This document shows positions 61,048 to 64,000 of a DNA stretch of 64,000 nt, one piece after another. Below the pieces are notes generated by a model. It was not told where the DNA came from. It saw nothing but the letters and a program-made list of their open reading frames with translations, and searched no databases. The translations under genes and the position numbers were made by a program. Numbering within the stretch: the first letter of the stretch is position 1; each line of letters begins with the position of its first letter. Origin of the DNA: Polychytrium aggregatum (Eukaryota > Chytridiomycota > Chytridiomycetes > Polychytriales); the NCBI RefSeq assembly GCF_025602895.1, contig NW_026516370.1, positions 1 through 64,000 on the forward strand. Reading direction: 5' to 3'.

Positions 61048-63792
61048 ATGAAACCATTCCTGGTTATCGTACTGTCGGCGGCGACGCTTGTCTCTCTAGC
61101 CCGCTCCGCCTCGGACGCATCTGCATCGCCCGGATCGTCCTCGAGTGGCCCGAATATAGCATATCATCAACCGCCGCATCGCACACTTGTCGATAGCGAC
61201 AGTGATGGTGAGTCGTTTCTTGGTTCGCCAACGGGCAAACTGAACCGACGCTCGTCAGGATCCGATCTGCAGCAACGGTTCCTCAAGTTCACTGCCGAGA
61301 CTTTTCTGAAAACCAACCTGGCCAGTGATACCGACCAGCCCGAGTTCGAGACAGCCACATCGTATGTAGAGATCCTGTTGGTTTCGAGTATCCTCACCCT
61401 GGGGAACCGACGATATGCATGCCGTGCGCTAGCGAAAGCGAAGATGTCATGGAAGAAGTGCTTGGCTGTGGGAACGGACGGGTTCGGATTGCCATTCCGC
61501 CTCCAGCCTCCAGCCTCCATGCCCAAGTGTGTCCATTCACCGCTTCGGTGCGCTAAACCTTTGATTTACACTCAGATTTCAAGACGCCCACAATGGTGTA
61601 TATCACCACTACGCCGTGCAGACCTACGATGGCCTTCCGATCGCAAACGCCGTCTCGGACGTCCACATCAATCCCAGGGGCTCGGTGTTCCTGGCGGGAG
61701 CGTCGTTCGTTCCAACGTCGAGCATCCAAAATCTGGCTCATAGGCGGGCCGATGTCGCAACCCTGACGCCGATCGAAGCCATCGAAGCACTCGGTCTACA
61801 TCTGGGCTATCCTGCCGGCAGCACGGCCAATGCTACGATCCAGTATCCGGTTGCAAACAATACAAATATCCTGCGCGTTTTCGGGGTGTCGTTTTCGACA
61901 TCCTCGGTGAGTGTCCAGCTCAAATACTATGCCCTCGATCAAACCCTCATCAAAGTCTGGGATATCAACACACCCATGGTCGACCCCGAACACTGGTATA
62001 ACGCCTTCGTGTCCGTTACGGACGGGTCCGTCGTTGCCCTGACAAACTGGGTCAACAAGGCCACCTCGTCCGTCCCAGACGCCTACTACGATGTCGTCCC
62101 CATTGAGAATCACTCGATTACCGAAGGCCGTGTGATGATCATGAGTCCATGGGATCTGAACTATTCCCCATATGGCTGGCACAGCAACTTTGACGATGGC
62201 AGCCCTGACTATTCCGCGAATGTCACAACGATCGGGAACAACGCTATTGTCCAGGAGAACTGGGCGGCACTAGCCGATCCCTTCTATAATTTCCGGCCGC
62301 GTGGCCTCAACAGGACGTTCAACTTCACTCTGGATCTGACCGTCGACCCGACGCAGGGTGGAAACGTAAACGCCTCGATTGCCCAGGCTTTCTATCTTGT
62401 CAGCCTCCTTCATGATATCTTTTGCCGGTTCGGATTCACGGAGGCAGCCGGAAACTTCCAGTTTGTCAACTTTGGCAATCAAGGACAGCCGCTGGATCCC
62501 GTGGTTGTCAATGTGCAAGATGGCAGTGGATTTAACAACGGTATGTCATTTGCGCATGATGCGCCCTGCCTCAGTTGACTGCTTCGCCTAAGATATCACC
62601 CATCGTATCGCTCATTGCCTTGCCTAACATATCGCCCATCGTATCGCCCATCGTATCGCCCATCGTATCGCCCATCGTATCGCCCATCTTGTAGCCAACT
62701 TTGCTACCCCGCCCGACGGCCAGCCGCCTCTGCTTCGGGCTTACATATTCACTGTGACAAATCCCCGACGGGATGGTGCCCTTGATAATAGCATCATGAT
62801 CCACGAATTTGGACATGGAGTCTCCAACAGATTGACGGGAGGCTCAGCCACAGCGAACTGTCTGACAACTCCCATGTCCCTCGGGTTGGGCGAAGGCTGG
62901 AGCGACTGGCTCTCGATCGCCCTCCAGAACAATCCAAACACGACCCGAAACGACCTCTTTTACATTGGCGCCTATCCGTTCAACAGATCGGTTCGGAACT
63001 ACCCTTACACAACCAACATGAGCGTCAATCCGAGCGTGTACTCCTTGTTACAAAACACAGGTCGGATTAACTACACCGAGCCCCACAGCATGGGCGAAAT
63101 ATGGACTTCGATGCTTTGGGAGGTCTATTGGAACATGGTCGACAGCAGCGGCTTCGCCGACCCAAAGTACCTGAACATGACTGCCGGAAACACACTTGCA
63201 GTAAGTCCGCCACGCATCTTGGGCCGACGTCCCGTCCGTTGCTCTGTACGCATGCATTCATATGTCATCTGCTGCTTTGGAAGTGCCAGACTGACACAAG
63301 TGCACGGCTCTAAAAATGGCATTGATGTTCTTGCACATTGCCGTGACGTCACAACGGGATATCGTTGGCTCTCCCTCAGCTGTTCTGGCTGGATCCGTAT
63401 CAAAGTATCTCATGGTCATTGATGGCTTCAAGCTTCAGCCCTGCAACCCTACCTTTGTGGCGGCTCGCAATGCGATCATCAAGGCAGATCAAGTCAACAC
63501 GGGCGGAAAGTACTTTTGCCATATCTGGAGAGGCTTTGCGAAGCGTGGCCTGGGATACTCCCAAGTCGATATTACTGCTGGCAGTGGAGGCTATGTCGAC
63601 TACTTTGATTTGCCGCCGAGCTGCAGTGGCCAGGCAAACCACACCGGCGCACTGACGCTGGGTTTACAGACCAATGAGCTGGCCTCCAACTCCAGCTCAC
63701 ACGGCCTATCCTCTCGACAAAGCAGCCGCGATTTCGTTGCCTTGTATATCGCAGCACTCGCTGCAGTCTATTTGATCCATGCCCGGAATTAG
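61048..63792 (+). CDS. Fungalysin, M36 metallopeptidase (4 exons)
   Basis: 723 aa from exons 61048-61361, 61576-62540, 62695-63200 and 63406-63792; frame closes. Secreted zinc protease made as a preproenzyme. Seen: signal peptide ([18 protein letters not shown]), FTP-type propeptide with [20 protein letters not shown], then the catalytic domain: [40 protein letters not shown], the zinc motif [16 protein letters not shown] (His463, Glu464, His467), the Glu ligand in [13 protein letters not shown], and [21 protein letters not shown]-terminal hydrophobic stretch ([19 protein letters not shown]) after a Ser-rich linker suggests a GPI anchor, unusual for M36. M36 families are greatly expanded in some chytrids, including pathogens of animals. 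Confidence 0.93.
62585..62690. repeat. Tandem repeat in fungalysin intron 2
   Basis: catcgtatcgcc repeated about seven times (last copies perfect) directly upstream of the acceptor at 62694. Confidence 0.85.
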
Positions 63793-64000
63793 CCGATTCC
63801 CAGAGGTTCACTGCTTGGTCGGAACGAAACGGGACAACGTGTCCCTGAGCGTCCTGAATGGCCTGTAGGCTCCAGTGAACAAGCCGTGCGATTGTTTCCT
63901 GTCTAGTTGACAGTCTCTCTGATTTCGTTGGCTTGGTCTTGAATACACTCGGTTGATCTCCTGTGGCGATGTGGGAGTGTAGTGCGTCCACTCGATGTGT
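63793..64000. other. 3' flank of fungalysin gene
   Basis: No gene seen; the window ends here. Confidence 0.6.

Overview
The window looks like nuclear DNA of a filamentous or zoosporic fungus, most likely an early-branching one (chytrid-like). It is GC-rich and gene-dense on both strands. Genes are split by short GT-AG introns, mostly about 60-260 bp with GTAAGT/GTATGT-type donors, and several coding frames close exactly only after splicing. Fungal content includes a fungalysin (M36), a GPI-type GH16 wall enzyme, Hir3 and Noc3. The case for an early-branching lineage rests mainly on a selenocysteine-type selenophosphate synthetase, because Dikarya lack selenoproteins, together with a hemocyanin-type phenoloxidase. 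The species is not identified.

Layout: 0.8-3.4 kb, bifunctional 6-phosphofructo-2-kinase/fructose-2,6-bisphosphatase (-); 3.5-4.1 kb, RING-H2 protein (-); 4.2-5.0 kb, unknown membrane protein (-); 5.7-8.0 kb, protein built of near-identical 45-residue repeats (+); 8.4-9.3 kb, F-box/ankyrin protein (+); 10.7-11.4 kb, small secreted protein (+); 12.2-15.3 kb, hemocyanin/prophenoloxidase-like protein (-); 16.8-18.2 kb, multi-pass membrane protein (-); 19.1-21.7 kb, signal peptide-TM-SH3 protein (+); 22.5-25.0 kb, TBC Rab-GAP (-); 25.4-29.6 kb, Noc3 (+); 30.2-32.3 kb, selenophosphate synthetase with in-frame TGA (-) and a candidate SECIS downstream; 32.6-35.9 kb, PRMT3 (+); 36.1-37.1 kb, AIG2/gamma-glutamylcyclotransferase-like (-); 38.0-39.2 kb, GH16 (+); 39.7-48.5 kb, Hir3/Cabin1 (+); 49.2-50.5 kb, zinc-independent alkenal/prostaglandin-reductase-type oxidoreductase (+); 50.9-51.6 kb, small membrane protein (-); 52.0-53.5 kb, TRAPPC13 (+); 53.8-57.7 kb, aconitase (-); 58.5-58.8 kb, LYR-motif protein (+); 59.3-60.8 kb, secreted HExxH metalloprotease (+); 61.0-63.8 kb, fungalysin (+).

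Most neighbours are unrelated housekeeping genes, as expected for a eukaryotic chromosome, and no operon-like cluster is evident. The only functional pairing is the two adjacent secreted metalloproteases at the right end. The most notable finding is the selenophosphate synthetase. Its eight exons join without frame error, it carries TGA exactly at the catalytic Sec/Cys position, and about 217 nt past the stop there is a hairpin with a SECIS-like core (ATGA / GA quartet, A-rich apical bulge, mini-hairpin). Second is a full-length seven-exon hemocyanin-family type-3 copper protein with all six copper-ligand histidines. Exon coordinates were worked out by eye from splice sites and reading frame. 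Junctions I could not close (Hir3 middle part, aconitase 5' end and one internal step, AIG2 second exon) are flagged.
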